The notes below the pieces were generated by a model. It was given only the letters and a program-made list of their open reading frames with translations. It was not told the DNA's origin and did not search any database. Below, piece after piece: positions 31,187 to 42,307 of a stretch of DNA of 64,000 nucleotides (its first letter is position 1; each line of letters begins with the position of its first letter). Location of the stretch: assembly GCA_030770535.1 (NCBI GenBank), contig JASVEC010000016.1:434001-498000 (forward strand), written 5' to 3'. Both the position numbers and the translations under genes were made by a program. Source of the DNA: Batkoa obscura. Taxonomy: Eukaryota; Entomophthoromycota; Entomophthoromycetes; Entomophthorales; Batkoaceae.

Positions 31187-31949
31187 TATAATCACCATCC
31201 TTATGGTTTTTTTTGCCAAATCTTATCCGAGTTGGCTACAAATTATGATAGTTTTTTTTAAGTTAAATTACAATACTAATTAAATTTGTTTTTTAAAACA
31301 TTTATGGGTATAAATAAATTAAAACATGATATCTATTCATTTATACCTCAATATGTCACTTTTTATTTACAGATTGTAAGATTTTAAAGAAACAGGCTTA
31401 TAGCAGTCCTCTTTAATTTAAATCCTAACAACCAACTCATAAATCTAAATTGTTCACTTCATCATTCAGCTTAATTCAAATGAATTTACATTTCCAGAAT
31501 ACTTAACTTTCATCATACCTAGAGTTAATATAATATAATATTATATTATGCTAACGTTCAGGATGAATGTGAATAAAAGGCTTTAATATTTTATATTTGT
31601 TTCTAATTTAATAATTTAAAAATTATAATCAGTGTTTTACCAAATCATCCTTTATGAATGCAGAATCAAAAAAATATTCAGAAGTTTCTTTAGTAAGTTT
31701 AAGTGCAATAGCTTTATAATTATTTATTATTTAATTCTCTTTTAAAAACTATGGCATAGAAATAAGTAGTTAAATGCTTATTTTTTAAAACATTTAAGCA
31801 TATGGGGATGTATTTTTGTGTTTAAGAATTCTATTAACAAATTTTCCGCTTAAATAGCGCTCAAAAAATGGAAAAAATAGTAAAGCCAAGGAAAAACACT
31901 CTCATATTTTAAATCTTGACTCTTGTTTATAAAAATAAACCTCATTTAT
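31187..31949. other. Intergenic with one MITE
   Basis: AT-rich region holding the MITE at 31803-31904 near the 3' end of the aldo/keto reductase; nothing else seen. Confidence 0.55.
31803..31904 (-). repeat. TGGGG foldback MITE copy
   Basis: A 102-bp copy flanked by TA on both sides (31801-31802, 31905-31906), about 45 bp beyond the stop codon of the aldo/keto reductase. Confidence 0.85.
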
Positions 31950-33111
31950 TTAAATATCACAACCCTTTAAAGAATCCTCACCATAACGTTCTCCTTTAAC
32001 TTGAATCTTTTGAACCAACTCTCGAATCTGTTTATTCTCTTCTTCACTCAACTTAATTTTATGTGATTCGACATTTTCCTCAAGATATTTGACTCTTTTA
32101 GTACCTGGAATAGGAATAATATCGTCTCCTTGAGCTAATACCCAAGCTAAGCATAATTGAGAAGCTTTAATACCTTTGTTATTAGCAATCTCTTCTAATT
32201 TACTAACAATTTGAGAGTTATGTTTGGTACTTTCTTCGCTGAATCTAGGGTTAGTAACTCTATAATCATCTTTTTCTAATTTTTCAACATTCAATTTTCC
32301 AGTTAAAAACCCACGGCCTAATGGGGAGTAAGCTACAACGGCTACCCCTAATTCTCGACAAGCTTGTAATAGACCATTCTTTTCAATAAAAGTTTCCCAT
32401 GGACTTTATAAAAAGAAAAATATATTAGATTTTTATTTTTGGTTAACAATTAAATAATTTACCTATATTCTACTTGTACAGCAGATATTGGATGTACTTT
32501 ATGTGCTCTTCTAAGGGTCTCTGCACTGCACTCGGATAATCCCAAATATCTTACTTTACCTTCTTTAACTAATTCAGCCATAGCTCCAACTGTTTCTTCG
32601 ATTGGACTAAAAAATATTATATTAAACAAAATAAACTATACTAAAGCAAAACCATACGTATTAGGATCAACTCTATGCTGGTAATATAAATCAATGGTAT
32701 CAATACCTAATCTTTTTAAACTAGCATCACAACATTCCTTAACATATTCTTTATCTCCCCGTATTTCCACTTTTTTAAGCTCTTGATTGTAAGTAATTGA
32801 AAATTTAGTGCATAAAAAGATTTCATTTCTACGTTCTTTTAATACTTTAGATATCAAAATTTCGTTGGCACCCAAACCATAAATATCCTATAAGAAAAAT
32901 TTGTTAGTTCTTCTAGCGGTAAAAGCAAGAAAAATAAACTTGCTGAAGTATCCCAAAAGGTACAACCTAAATCAATAGCTTTATTTAGAGTCTCCAAATT
33001 TTCTTGTTCATTAGTGGTGCCGTAAAAAGCACTCATACCCATACAGCCTAATCCTATACTGGATACTTGGGGTCCATTTTTACCTAATTGACGTGTTGGT
33101 AATTTACTCAT
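31950..33111 (-). CDS. Aldo/keto reductase (copy 1)
   Basis: Four exons (32944-33111, 32658-32887, 32463-32606, 31950-32403) give 331 residues. The AKR barrel and its tetrad are clear: Asp and Tyr in [14 protein letters not shown], Lys in FLCTKF, His in [10 protein letters not shown]. The C-terminal NADPH-binding part holds [18 protein letters not shown]. It belongs with the YakC/AKR13-type reductases, which use NADPH to reduce aldehydes and ketones. Intron 1 uses a GC donor (GCAAGT) instead of GT; the paralog at 40590-41755 has GTAAGC at the same place. The two genes are nearly identical over intron 3 and most of exons 3 and 4, but differ in patches ([13 protein letters not shown] versus [13 protein letters not shown]), a mosaic that suggests gene conversion. 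Shared motifs extend about 150 bp upstream. Confidence 0.9.
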
Positions 33112-33555
33112 CATTGCTTCGCTGTTTATGAGTTTTTTTATTAGTTGAATGTGATTTGTCTCTACTTTTATAGTTTTTGGGCTAAAACTTAGCTCCGACT
33201 TCCTGTCTTTTACAATGATGTCGGATTTACTATGTAACAAATTGCTTATTATATAAGTCCGATTTTTTTGACATGAAAGCTAAATTGAGCTTGTTTCAAA
33301 AACGTCATCAAAAAAATATGTAAAGTTGCTATATTTTTGATCTTATTTTTAGATTAGCAAAAATAGTAACAATTATAGTGCATGATAAGCTGCTGTTGTT
33401 ATTATATATAAAGATCTTTATAGGGTCAAAGTAGCCAGTATATTGATTAGTAGATAGCTCTTTAACGCGATGCTGGTAATCAAATTGGCAAAACTTGTAA
33501 ATAATAAATAAAGATCTTTAAAAAGCAAACTAGTTAAAATAAAAAACCAAATAAA

Positions 33556-33650
33556 CATCAGGATTTTTTGTTTCATCACTTTTTCCCATTCCCGGACGCT
33601 ATTAAGAGGAAAAATGTCAGTAAATTTCTTAAATAAAAAAAGACACCTCC
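33556..33650 (+). repeat. Degraded TGGGG foldback MITE
   Basis: Keeps TTTCATCACTTTTTCCCATT, GCTATTAAGAGG and the AGACACCTCCATC end; both termini are worn. Confidence 0.55.
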
Positions 33651-33689
33651 ATCCTTGAATTTTCTTGGTTATCTATCTAAAGTGGCAAA

Positions 33690-34140
33690 TTGACTTAGTT
33701 AAGGCATAAAAAACTCTAGAAGTAAAAGGCTATGAAAAACAAAGTTGGGCAATTAAAAATAATGGGGAGTGTCTATTACTTTTGCAACTGGGACCAGTCC
33801 AGTGCTTGGGGCTAGATTAAGTACTTAAGGGTGAATTTGGTTCTGTAGTAAAGATATTTTAATTCCCAAATGAGATTTTCCTGATTCAGCTCCAAAAGCT
33901 TTGTGCAGTAGCAGAATATTGATAAATTTATAGACAGGATATTAAAGTTACAGTTGATGAATTAGATTACGCCTGTAACTAGAAATGTCCAGATGAAACC
34001 GTTAAAGTTAGAAGGCAGAGTGAAAGCGAATTTAAAAGAGTAATCCTATTTGTAAGAAAGATCAAACTTATGCCCAAGGCTGAAAGTATACAAGGAGTAA
34101 AATATGTGAATCATTACACAACATGTAAAGTAATGTTTAG
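33690..34140 (+). pseudogene. Decayed coding-like stretch, unidentified
   Basis: Less AT-rich than its surroundings. Open pieces in shifting frames include VTVDELDYACN, CPDETVKVRRQSESEFKR and TSPVLGARLST, broken by stops. I do not recognise the family. It may be an old host pseudogene. Confidence 0.3.
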
Positions 34141-34371
34141 TATTTCATTTTTCGTAAATAAAACACTCATATGAGACAGTCTCGAAGATTGAGAATAGCG
34201 TATTGTGAGAGTAAAAGATAGGCTTAATAATAGATGTCCTTGAAGTTGAATATATATTTTTAAATAATCAAATAATTGTAAGAAATGCTTCCTTAACTAA
34301 CGTTATACTTTTTACTATAGTTCAATTGAAAATTATGTTTAATTATTAGACTTACTAGCTAATAGATAATA

Positions 34372-34474
34372 TGCGGGAATGTATTTTTATATTTGAGAAT
34401 TTTACTAACAGCTTTTCCACTCCAATAGGGCTTAAAGGATGTAAAAAGTGATGAAGCTAAAAAAAACACTCCTA
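34372..34474 (-). repeat. TGGGG foldback MITE copy
   Basis: Diverged copy, TGCGGGAATGTATTTTT to CACTCCTA, with the family's middle block CAATAGGGCTTAAAGGATG. Confidence 0.75.
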
Positions 34475-35245
34475 CGTTTTTATCTATAGTTTTAAAAAAT
34501 TTAAAAAAAATACTTATAAGTAATCAAAGTGCTGAAATAGAAGGGATATTTTCAGATAGTATACTGCCACATCAGCAAATAGTCCAAAAATTTTCACGAG
34601 TTTATAAACAAAGTCCTTAAATGATAAAATCAGAAATAATAATACCATTCAGCCTTTTTATCTTTTAATTGATTTTAACAATTGTACATTTAGATCTCTT
34701 TTAGGTCATAGATTAGTCTTGAGCACAAGATAAAGAAAAAGCGAATAAAAAATGAACATAACATTTATTTTTAAAGTGATGCTGCCAAATGTATACAATA
34801 AAATCCCCTATTGACAGTGCAATAAAATGTTGTAAGGGTAATTGGCTCACGAAATAAATTTACAATTCAAGTATATGGGGTTTATAACTTTAAAAAAATT
34901 CAAAGTTGTATAAAATTAATGTCTTTCAAAGTTTTAAGTTGAAGCATGAAAGTAAGTGAAACTTAGTAGCTTAATCAAAATCCTTAAAAAATAGTTCATT
35001 CATTACTTTCATATTGATCTTCTCAAAGTAACAAACTATATATTTCTTAAGGACATGTTTAACATTATGGAATATTAAATGAAGTTAGCTTTGTTTTATC
35101 TTAATGAAGCAAAATTCCGCCTTTGAAAAAGAATTGATGTTACTAAAAATAAGTTATATTAACAGTTCAAGCTTTAACTTAAATAATGAAGGACATCACA
35201 AACCTAATAATAACAAGGGTTCAATTAACTTACATTTAAACTATA

Positions 35246-35345
35246 TGGGGATGTTTTTTTGACTTCATTACTTTTTCCATTTTTTAAGCGCTATTTAAGT
35301 GGAGAATTTGTTAGTAAAATTCTTAAATATAAAAATACATTCCCA
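35246..35345 (+). repeat. TGGGG foldback MITE, well-preserved copy
   Basis: A 100-bp element flanked by TA on each side (35244-35245, 35346-35347). It starts TGGGGATGTTTTTTTGACTT and ends ATACATTCCCA. The terminal inverted repeat is about 18 bp; the interior has TTTTTTAAGCGCTATTTAAG and AATTTGTTAGTAAAATTCTT. It encodes nothing. I use it as the reference copy and define the strand by the arm that carries TTCATTACTTTTTCC. The termini match those of the DNA transposons at 37990 and 54506, which suggests that the family is a non-autonomous derivative or passenger of that transposon. Confidence 0.88.
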
Positions 35346-35409
35346 TATGAACAGCGATCAATTAACTGAAACTCAAAGCAGCTTTTAAGATTCAAATGAA
35401 AAATAGCGA

Positions 35410-37140
35410 TAATGTCTAAAGAGTTAAAGTTGATACAGTATTTAGTAACTGTCCATAAGGCAAAGATTTTTTAGAGAGATATATCAAATTAGGATTAAAA
35501 ACAAGAGGAGAGGCGATAAAAGATAGAATAAGAAAACTCAAACTTTAGCTATTTAGGATTTTCAAGTTAATTGAAAGTTTATACCATACTAATGGAGATG
35601 TAATTGATTTACATTCTGGAACCTATTTTTATGATAAAAACGGAGTTAAGGATATGAGAAAGGTTTAAGGTGAGTATTAAAGTAGTTTAAAAATATTCAA
35701 AAAATTAATGATAAAAAAGAGTTGCTGAAGCAAGGAAAAAGTTTGAAAAAGAAATTTAATATGGTTGAAGAAAAGTTAAGTACTCAATTCGGTTTTTAAT
35801 AATTTTTTGATCATTAAGAAATCGAACTGGGAAGGAGAGGGGGTATGTAGGAAACTTAGAAAACTCGTTTGAATATGGCTCTTTTCTAGAAACCAGTACT
35901 CATTTCCATAACTGTTTGTCTCGTAGCTATAGCTAACGTTTTAAACCTAGAGTGCTAGTAAATTATATTAAACAATATAATCCAAGTTTTGTATCTAAAT
36001 CTTTGATGATTTGTTTAAGTTTTGACTGTTTCTTTAACTCAAGTTAATTTTGAAGAAACATGACAACATTGCTTAAATATTATGTAATCTTTAGTCTTCC
36101 AAGCTTGTGATAATCTAGGTTTGGAGACATCCAAGTATTGTATTTATTTTATGAGATTTCTTTAATTGAAAATAATAGTGATTTATCTTCTCAGCTTTTG
36201 ACTTCATCTATAAGGGCATTTTATGTGTTAGATATTGGTAATTTGATATTTGATCAATTGCATCCCAAAAGTAAAAATGAGGATACAAAGTCTATCAAAT
36301 TAAAAAAGTGGTTTTATATACTTGTTTCTTCTAAAATTAATCAAACATTTATGAACCTTTTTCCGACTATCAAAGAACATGGTTTAGCTGAGTTAGAACC
36401 TATTTGTTATCTTATTATTCGTCACTTTAAATGCAAGGATAAGGATGAAGTGGGTTGTATGAAGGCGTTTTTATTAAATACAATACAGGAAAATCTAGCT
36501 GCTTTTTTAATCTTTAATCATCTTAAGAAAATGATTAAGGGAGCTAAGAACATTAGATCTATATTCTATAATCAGCCTATTTTATCAAATAGGAAATTTC
36601 AACTTGTCCAGGAGCATATTAATAAGTACTATAATAGTTGTAGCAAATCCTCAAGAAATGCGATTACAGATATTGATCAACTCATCAATATAAAGAACTA
36701 TTTATGCGTATTTCCCAAGAATTATACATATCAATATCACAGAATTCACGAAATCAAAAGAAATGTGTCCGTTTATATATATCAGTTGTTTTTAGTTCAT
36801 CTTACAATGATTAATAAAGCTATTTGTGTAACTACCCATTCAGTCTATTTGTCAACAATATTAGAAATTTCTTTAAGGGTTATAATAATGTTTTGTGTTC
36901 CAACATTCAATTATTTGGACTATATACTAAACTAAAAAGCTATAGAACATTTGAGTTAACATCCAATATATAGTGTAGTCTCGTAATATTTAAATAAGTA
37001 ACCTTATGTTATTAATAAAGAAAAAAGCAAGGATTGTTTAATGGTTCTTTAGAACTTAGGTTTTAAGTATCTATTGTTTTCGTTTTATGCTCTGTGGCAA
37101 GCATCTTCTTCTCCTTCTACCCCAAGTTTATATTATTTTA
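35410..37140 (+). pseudogene. Transcription-factor pseudogene (paralog of 6792-8738)
   Basis: Homology to the fungal transcription-factor-like protein runs through this stretch with many stops and frame shifts. The longest open part, 36138-36935 (265 codons), aligns along its length: LVQEHINKYYNSCSKSSRNAI with LVQNYINKYYKSSIKSLNNI, and HEIKRNVSVYIYQLFLVHLT with HEIRKSLSIYFHQLFLIYPT. Upstream, RIFKLIESL at about 35550 matches RIFKLIETL. Further upstream SNCP, GKDFLERYIKLGLKTRG hints at a worn zinc-cluster region, absent from the intact paralog. Downstream, LLFSFYALWQASSSPSTP at about 37080 matches the paralog's end. Plainly non-functional. Confidence 0.75.
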
Positions 37141-37439
37141 ATATAGATAGTAAACTATAATCGAAACTATAATTGTTGAGTCATTCCATATTTATGAACT
37201 TTCCATGGTGATTGATAGTATCAAAAATACAATAGATCGATTTTGTAGTTAATAAAATCAAGAAGCTTGTTGATTCCTTTCAAAAGGATGAAGAAGTTAA
37301 ACTGAAATCTATTAGCATGTTTAAGTAAACTTATTATTTTAGTGCTTTATGGTCATGTTTATATTGTTAACAAATTGCTGGGACAGATCTAATTACATAA
37401 AATTTACTCTTCAATAAAAACTTTAATAGCTCCTACTCT
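37141..37439. other. Intergenic, no gene seen
   Basis: About 300 bp between the pseudogene and the LTR-like element; nothing recognised. Confidence 0.5.
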
Positions 37440-37907
37440 CTGTGAAATACCGCTTTGCCAGTTCCATGGTTAATTATAGCATAACAATCGCCTAAGCTGT
37501 TGTATTCTTGAGTTCAGAGAAAATCAATCCCACCTTCTTAGTTTGATTCGCTATGAGAATTTCTAGCTCTCCATCCAAAAGAATATTATCTTCTCATTTT
37601 GATATTTATACTTTTCAGAGTATAAAAGAGTTTACAGAGTATAGTTGTTCGAGGCTTTTTAACTGAGTTATTCCCTGATATCTCGTACATTTAATAAACC
37701 CACTAAGTTTTCTTAATAGTATTTTACATAGATTTTACATTAGTATTGTCCATTCTATTTGTCTTATATAGCTTGTAACCTATTACGTGCTATTCCTCAT
37801 AATCCAAGTCTATCTTAGTCACATAAACTAAGACCTTTCAACTTATAGTGTAGTCAACCCAGCAATAACTGTTCTTGACTCCAAACCCTGAGTACCAGAT
37901 TTCACAT
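37440..37907 (+). repeat. LTR-like fossil, arm 1 (possible solo LTR)
   Basis: A 468-bp repeat beginning TGTGAAATACC and ending CCAGATTTCACA, that is TG...CA with short inverted ends. TCTC lies on both sides and could be a 4-bp target duplication. A second copy in opposite orientation is at 42308-42778. Size and ends fit a solo LTR of an LTR retrotransposon; no internal coding part is attached. A short terminal-inverted-repeat element is the alternative. Divergence between the two copies points to moderate age. Confidence 0.45.
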
Positions 37908-38395
37908 CTCTATATATAATATACTGATTAAAAATTGTTGTTTAGTTAACTATTATTTTTAAAAAAAATAAACATACTATTTAATTGTATGGGGTTGTTC
38001 GAATTGATTTCAGGATTTACTTAAAAATTAATCCAAGTTTAAAATTTAAAATTTGTGTATAATATGATGGTTAAATCTAAAAAGCCTAATTAAATCTCTT
38101 TATTTAAAACTTGTTTTAATTGTTTCCTTTTCTTAAATAGTTAATTTTCCTAACTATGTGTTTTATGTTGTTTCTGTTAAGTATATAATAAATATATAAT
38201 ATATAGTTATATAATTATGTAGATAGAGTTATTTGACTTATTTTTTGTTGAAATAAAAATAAAATGCAAACTTTCATAGCTAAACTTTGAGATAGAATTT
38301 TTGAAAATTTCAATACAATAGGGAGGAGTACACAATATAAACATTATAGTTCATTTACATCGATCTTAAGAGCTACTTATAACAATCCAGAGTTT

Positions 38396-38692
38396 ATGGA
38401 ACCTTACAACAAAACGAAACAAAGAAAAGATATATTATCAAAGTTTACTATCGATAATAATGAACTTAATCAAGCAATGTATAAAATTAATGCTTTAAGG
38501 GAAATAGGAAATAAAAATCAACAAGTAGCGTTATTATCAACTACAGCTTCAGTATATTCTTTTGATGAATGTAAAAGTTTTGGGTTTAAAATAAGTGATA
38601 ATAGTAATAAATATCAACGTTACAACCTATTATTAAAAATACAAAAAAAATTAAAGATGGCCAAATTGAAACTATTATACAATATTTACTAA
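38396..38692 (+). pseudogene. Transposase N-terminal fragment (copy 1)
   Basis: Encodes KQRKDILSKFTIDNNELNQA and related text nearly identical to residues 50-140 of the copy-2 frame at 54817. Ends where a MITE is inserted. Confidence 0.8.
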
Positions 38693-38693
38693 A

Positions 38694-38792
38694 TGAGGAT
38701 GTATTTTTTTGTTCAAGAATTTTACCACCATCTTTCCACTCAAATAGCGCTTAAAAAATAGAAAAATAATGAAACCAAAAAAAACATCGCCA
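38694..38792 (-). repeat. TGGGG foldback MITE nested in transposon
   Basis: A 99-bp MITE (TGAGGATG to CATCGCCA) between AA at 38692-38693 and AA at 38793-38794. Copy 2 of the transposon has the uninterrupted sequence CTAAATGATTCAACT at the same place, so this is a direct empty-site comparison giving a 2-bp duplication. Confidence 0.88.
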
Positions 38793-39186
38793 AACGATTC
38801 AACTATTTCATCAAGATTTAATTAAAAAAATAACAATAGTAAATATTCATCAGATAATATATATTAAACAAAAGTAGAAGAATGGTATACAGTAAATACT
38901 TTGATGATTCAAAAGATAAAGCAGTAGCTAGGTCAACATTTTTTAAATATATACCAACTAATTTCAAAAATCCAGCAAGAAAAACGGATCTATGTAATAC
39001 ACGTGCCCAGTATACAGTTAAAAAAAGTTATTCGAAAATAAAATAAATACAGCAAAAAACAAAGTAGAGATAGAAGAGGTTTTTAATAAAGAAGAAAAGT
39101 TATACAAATTACATGAATTTTGTATTGATACTCAAAAAAACACATTTAACAAAACTACTGAAAAATTTGATAATAAAAGTTGTATA

Positions 39187-39656
39187 ATGATTTTAGACTT
39201 TAAACAAAATATGGAAATAGGAACAAGACCAAACCCAATAAATTTAGATTATTATAATAAACAAGCTATATCAGTATTAGGTTTTGGTGTTTTATATTTG
39301 AAAGATGATAAAAAAATAGCCAAAGTTTACTTTGATTGTTTATCTGAAGTATTAAATCATGATTCAGCATATGCAGGAGATTGTTTAATCGATTTAATCT
39401 CTACAGAGCTTTCAAAAAGTTTACGAAAATCAATATATGGGCAGATACAGGAAATCGTTTTAAATCTCAAGAGTTCCTGCATTATATATTTAAAGAAACT
39501 CATAAAATAAATAGTAGTTTGGATGTTAATCTTCATTTTTTTGCTGAGCATCATGGAAAAAGTATAGTTGATGGACATTTTGGAAATCTTTCAAAATGGA
39601 AAAGTAGTTTTGAAGCATTAGCTAAAATAAAAGATGACAATCAGTTAATTTCATGA
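39187..39656 (+). pseudogene. Transposase catalytic-region fragment (copy 1)
   Basis: Two overlapping frames, 39187-39510 and 39381-39656, together carry LDFKQNMEIG, WADTGNRFKS and HFFAEHHGKSIVDG, the likely DDE-type catalytic core. This part is missing from copy 2. Confidence 0.75.
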
Positions 39657-39773
39657 TTTGAGACTTTTATTTGTGAACATAATAAAATTAATAACTCAAC
39701 TGTTAATAATGGGAAAACAGATATAATTTTTAAAAAGTATGAAAGAAACAAAAACATAAAAAGAATAATAGAA

Positions 39774-40031
39774 ATGCAAGGCATTAAGAAGTATTTACAT
39801 TTTATTAAACATAACAATAAACTACATTGTTATCCAGTATCTGATACATCAAAAAAAAGCGATATAGCTCCAATTAAAGTTATAGAGTCCATAGAAAATA
39901 GAAAAATTGAAAGATCAATCCCAGCTTATCTTGCGAAAATAACAGAGAATTTAAAATTTTCGATGTTTACTAAGCGAGTAAGCAGTTTGTTAAATGATAG
40001 AAATAGATTGTTAAATGTTAAAATTACTTAA
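39774..40031 (+). pseudogene. Transposase C-terminal fragment (copy 1)
   Basis: 85 codons, beginning MQGIKKYLHFIKHNNKLHCY; nearly identical to 55877-56134 in copy 2. Confidence 0.75.
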
Positions 40032-40589
40032 GTTATTAATAGCTAAGTTAATAAATAGTCAAAGAACAAGTAACTGTAATAATATGTAGAAACATTATTA
40101 TCTTACTTGTACTATATAGGGATGGTTAATTATAGTTTTGGGGCTAACCACCCCCTCCCATGCAGCTATTTATTAACTTGGCAATATATTAATAAAGTAA
40201 TTATAACATTAAAATAGTTTATTTGATAACAAATCTGCAATGTTGGTTATAAAGCAGTCGATAATAAATATTTCTCAATAAAGTTTTATAAGAATATGTA
40301 TTCAAGATCTAATAGAAATTTAGCTAACTTATAATATAAACTATAATAAAATGATTTAGAACTGTGTCTGAATACTTTTGTTTTAATAAAAAAAAGTTGT
40401 TTTTATAGAATTTTAAGCGAAGTTTCTAAAATAAAGATATTTAAAAATTGGATAAAACAATGAAACTAATTTAGACAACCTCATATTTTGTATTAGCTTT
40501 AAGGTTCTAAATCTGAGACTTATAATAATAACTGAAATTCAATATTTGGATTTTATTCATTCATAATAATAAAAATAATAGCCTCTCAG

Positions 40590-41755
40590 TTATAAATCGC
40601 AGGTCTTTAAAGAATCCTCACCATAACGTTCTCCTTTAACTTGAATCTTTTGAACCAACTCTCGAATCTGTTTATTCTCTTCTTCACTCAACTTAATTTT
40701 ATGTGATTCGACATTTTCCTCAAGATATTTGACTCTTTTAGTACCTGGAATAGGAATAATATCGTCTCCTTGAGCTAATACCCAAGCTAAGCATAATTGA
40801 GAAGCTTTAATACCTTTGTTATTAGCAATCTCTTCTAATTTACTAACGATTTGGTAATTGTGTTTAGTATTCTCTTTTTTCAATCTGGGAATAGAAGGCC
40901 GAAAGTCCTCTTTCTCCAATTTTTCAACGTTCAATTTTCCAGTTAAAAACCCACGGCCTAATGGGGAGTAAGCTACAACGGCTACTCCTAATTCTCGACA
41001 AGCTTGTAATAGACCATTCTTTTCAATAAAAGTTTCCCATGGACTTTATAAAAAGAAAAATATATTAGATTTTTATTTTTGGTTAACAATTAAATAATTT
41101 ACCTATATTCTACTTGTACAGCAGATATTGGATGTACTTTATGTGCTCTTCTAAGGGTCTCTGCACTGCACTCGGATAATCCCAAATATCTTACTTTACC
41201 TTCTTTAACTAATTCAGCCATAGCTCCAACTGTTTCTTCGATTGGACTAAAAAATATTATATTAAATAAAATAAAATAGACTATACTAAAGCAAAACCAT
41301 ACGTATTAGGATCAACCCTATGCTGGTAATATAAATTAATGGTATCAATACCTAATCTTTTTAAACTAGCATCACAACATTTCTTAACGTATTCTTTGTC
41401 CCCACGTACTTTCATTACTTTTGTTTCTGAATCAAAATAAGCAGCAAATTTGGTACATAAAAAGATTTCATCTCTACGCTCTTTCAACACATTAGATAGA
41501 AGGATTTCGTTGGCCCCAATACCATAAATGTCCTAAAAGAAATATATGTTATTTTTCCGGCTTGAGAGGATATTAAATATGGCTTACTGAAGTATCCCAA
41601 AAGGTGCTACCGAGATCAATTGCTCGATGTAAAGTCTCTAAGTTATCTTGTTCGTTGAAAGAACCATAGAAAGCACTCATACCCATACAGCCTAATCCAA
41701 TACTAGATACTGGAGGCCCATTTTTACCTAATTGACGTGTTGGTAATTTACTCAT
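40590..41755 (-). CDS. Aldo/keto reductase (copy 2)
   Basis: Four exons (41588-41755, 41303-41532, 41103-41246, 40590-41043), 331 residues, the same structure and exon lengths as copy 1 at 31950. It keeps the tetrad (Asp/Tyr in [12 protein letters not shown], Lys in LCTKF, His in YYQHRVD). The stretch from exon 3 through intron 3 into most of exon 4 is virtually identical to copy 1, while exon 2 ([20 protein letters not shown] versus [20 protein letters not shown]) and the [19 protein letters not shown] segment differ clearly. The gene ends only about 105 bp from the transposon. The block of transposon and gene is flanked by the two LTR-like arms. Substrate unknown; the two copies may have diverged in the variable loops. 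Confidence 0.9.
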
Positions 41756-42253
41756 TGTTAGTTTGCTATTTAATTATGTTTTTCTATGCTTGTATTTTGT
41801 AGTCTGCTTGAAGTTTTTATACTTTTTGAGTTCTTAATTTAATCCCGACTTCCAGTTTTTCATTATATTGTCAAATTCGCTTTGTGTAGTAAATTGTCTG
41901 TTATAAATCCGATTTTTTTAGCATGAAGTCAAATTGAAGTTTATTTCTTAAGTGAGATCAACCTTTAACATTTGAGAGGTCTATTTTAATTAAAAATCTG
42001 ACTGATAGATTGTCCAATTTTTTTGCAGTAAAAAGCAGTCAAATAAGCAAAGCTAAAAAGGCACATTGTTTAACTGTGAAATTTATTACAAAAATTAAAA
42101 AATTCGGAATTTAAAAAAAAGGAAAATTTAATAGATTAAAAATGTTTTCAAAAACTACATATATATATTAAATAGTTTAAAATCATTAATTACTTTTTTA
42201 AAAATTAAATTACAATTAGTTTAAAAATATTATTTTTTTGATTAATAATATAT
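41756..42253. other. 5' flank of aldo/keto reductase copy 2
   Basis: The first 180 bp resemble the 5' flank of copy 1 (shared CCGACTTCC and ATCCGATTTTTTTA words), so the duplication took promoter DNA along. The rest shows nothing. Confidence 0.5.
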
Positions 42254-42307
42254 AAGCATATTTTTTATGGCTTTATCACTTTTTTATCTTTTAAGCCCTA
42301 TTTGAGT
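42254..42307 (+). repeat. Truncated MITE next to LTR-like arm 2
   Basis: Left half of the MITE family (TTTATCACTTTTTTATCTTTTAAGCCCTATTTGAGTGG) ends exactly where the LTR-like arm begins. The right half is not found on the other side. Confidence 0.65.

Larger units (their letters stand above)
33115..35409. other. Repeat-rich intergenic region
   Basis: Contains the degraded MITE at 33556-33650, MITEs at 34372-34474 and 35246-35345, and a decayed coding-like stretch at about 33690-34140. No intact gene. Confidence 0.5.
37990..40483 (+). mobile_element. DDE-type DNA transposon, copy 1 (decayed)
   Basis: A 2494-bp element flanked by TA (37988-37989, 40484-40485). The left end reads TGGGGTTGTTCGAATTGATT and the right end, read inward, TGAGGTTGTCTAAATTAGTT. 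Inside are remains of one transposase gene starting at about 38264. Parts with likely catalytic residues are in 39187-39656: LDFKQNMEIG (first Asp), WADTGNRFKS (second Asp) and FFAEHHGKSIVDGHFG (third acidic site with a His pair). A C-terminal piece is at 39774-40031. The gene is broken by an early stop, frame changes and a MITE at 38694-38792. A GC-rich hairpin (GGTTA/TAACC) lies at about 40122-40160. I cannot assign a named superfamily; TA target sites are shared with Tc1/mariner, but the ends and motif spacing differ. Confidence 0.8.

Noticed and set aside
35246-35345. CRISPR or satellite interpretation of the repeated 100-bp units
   Set aside because: Copies are dispersed, in both orientations, with terminal inverted repeats and 2-bp target duplications, which fits a transposable element.
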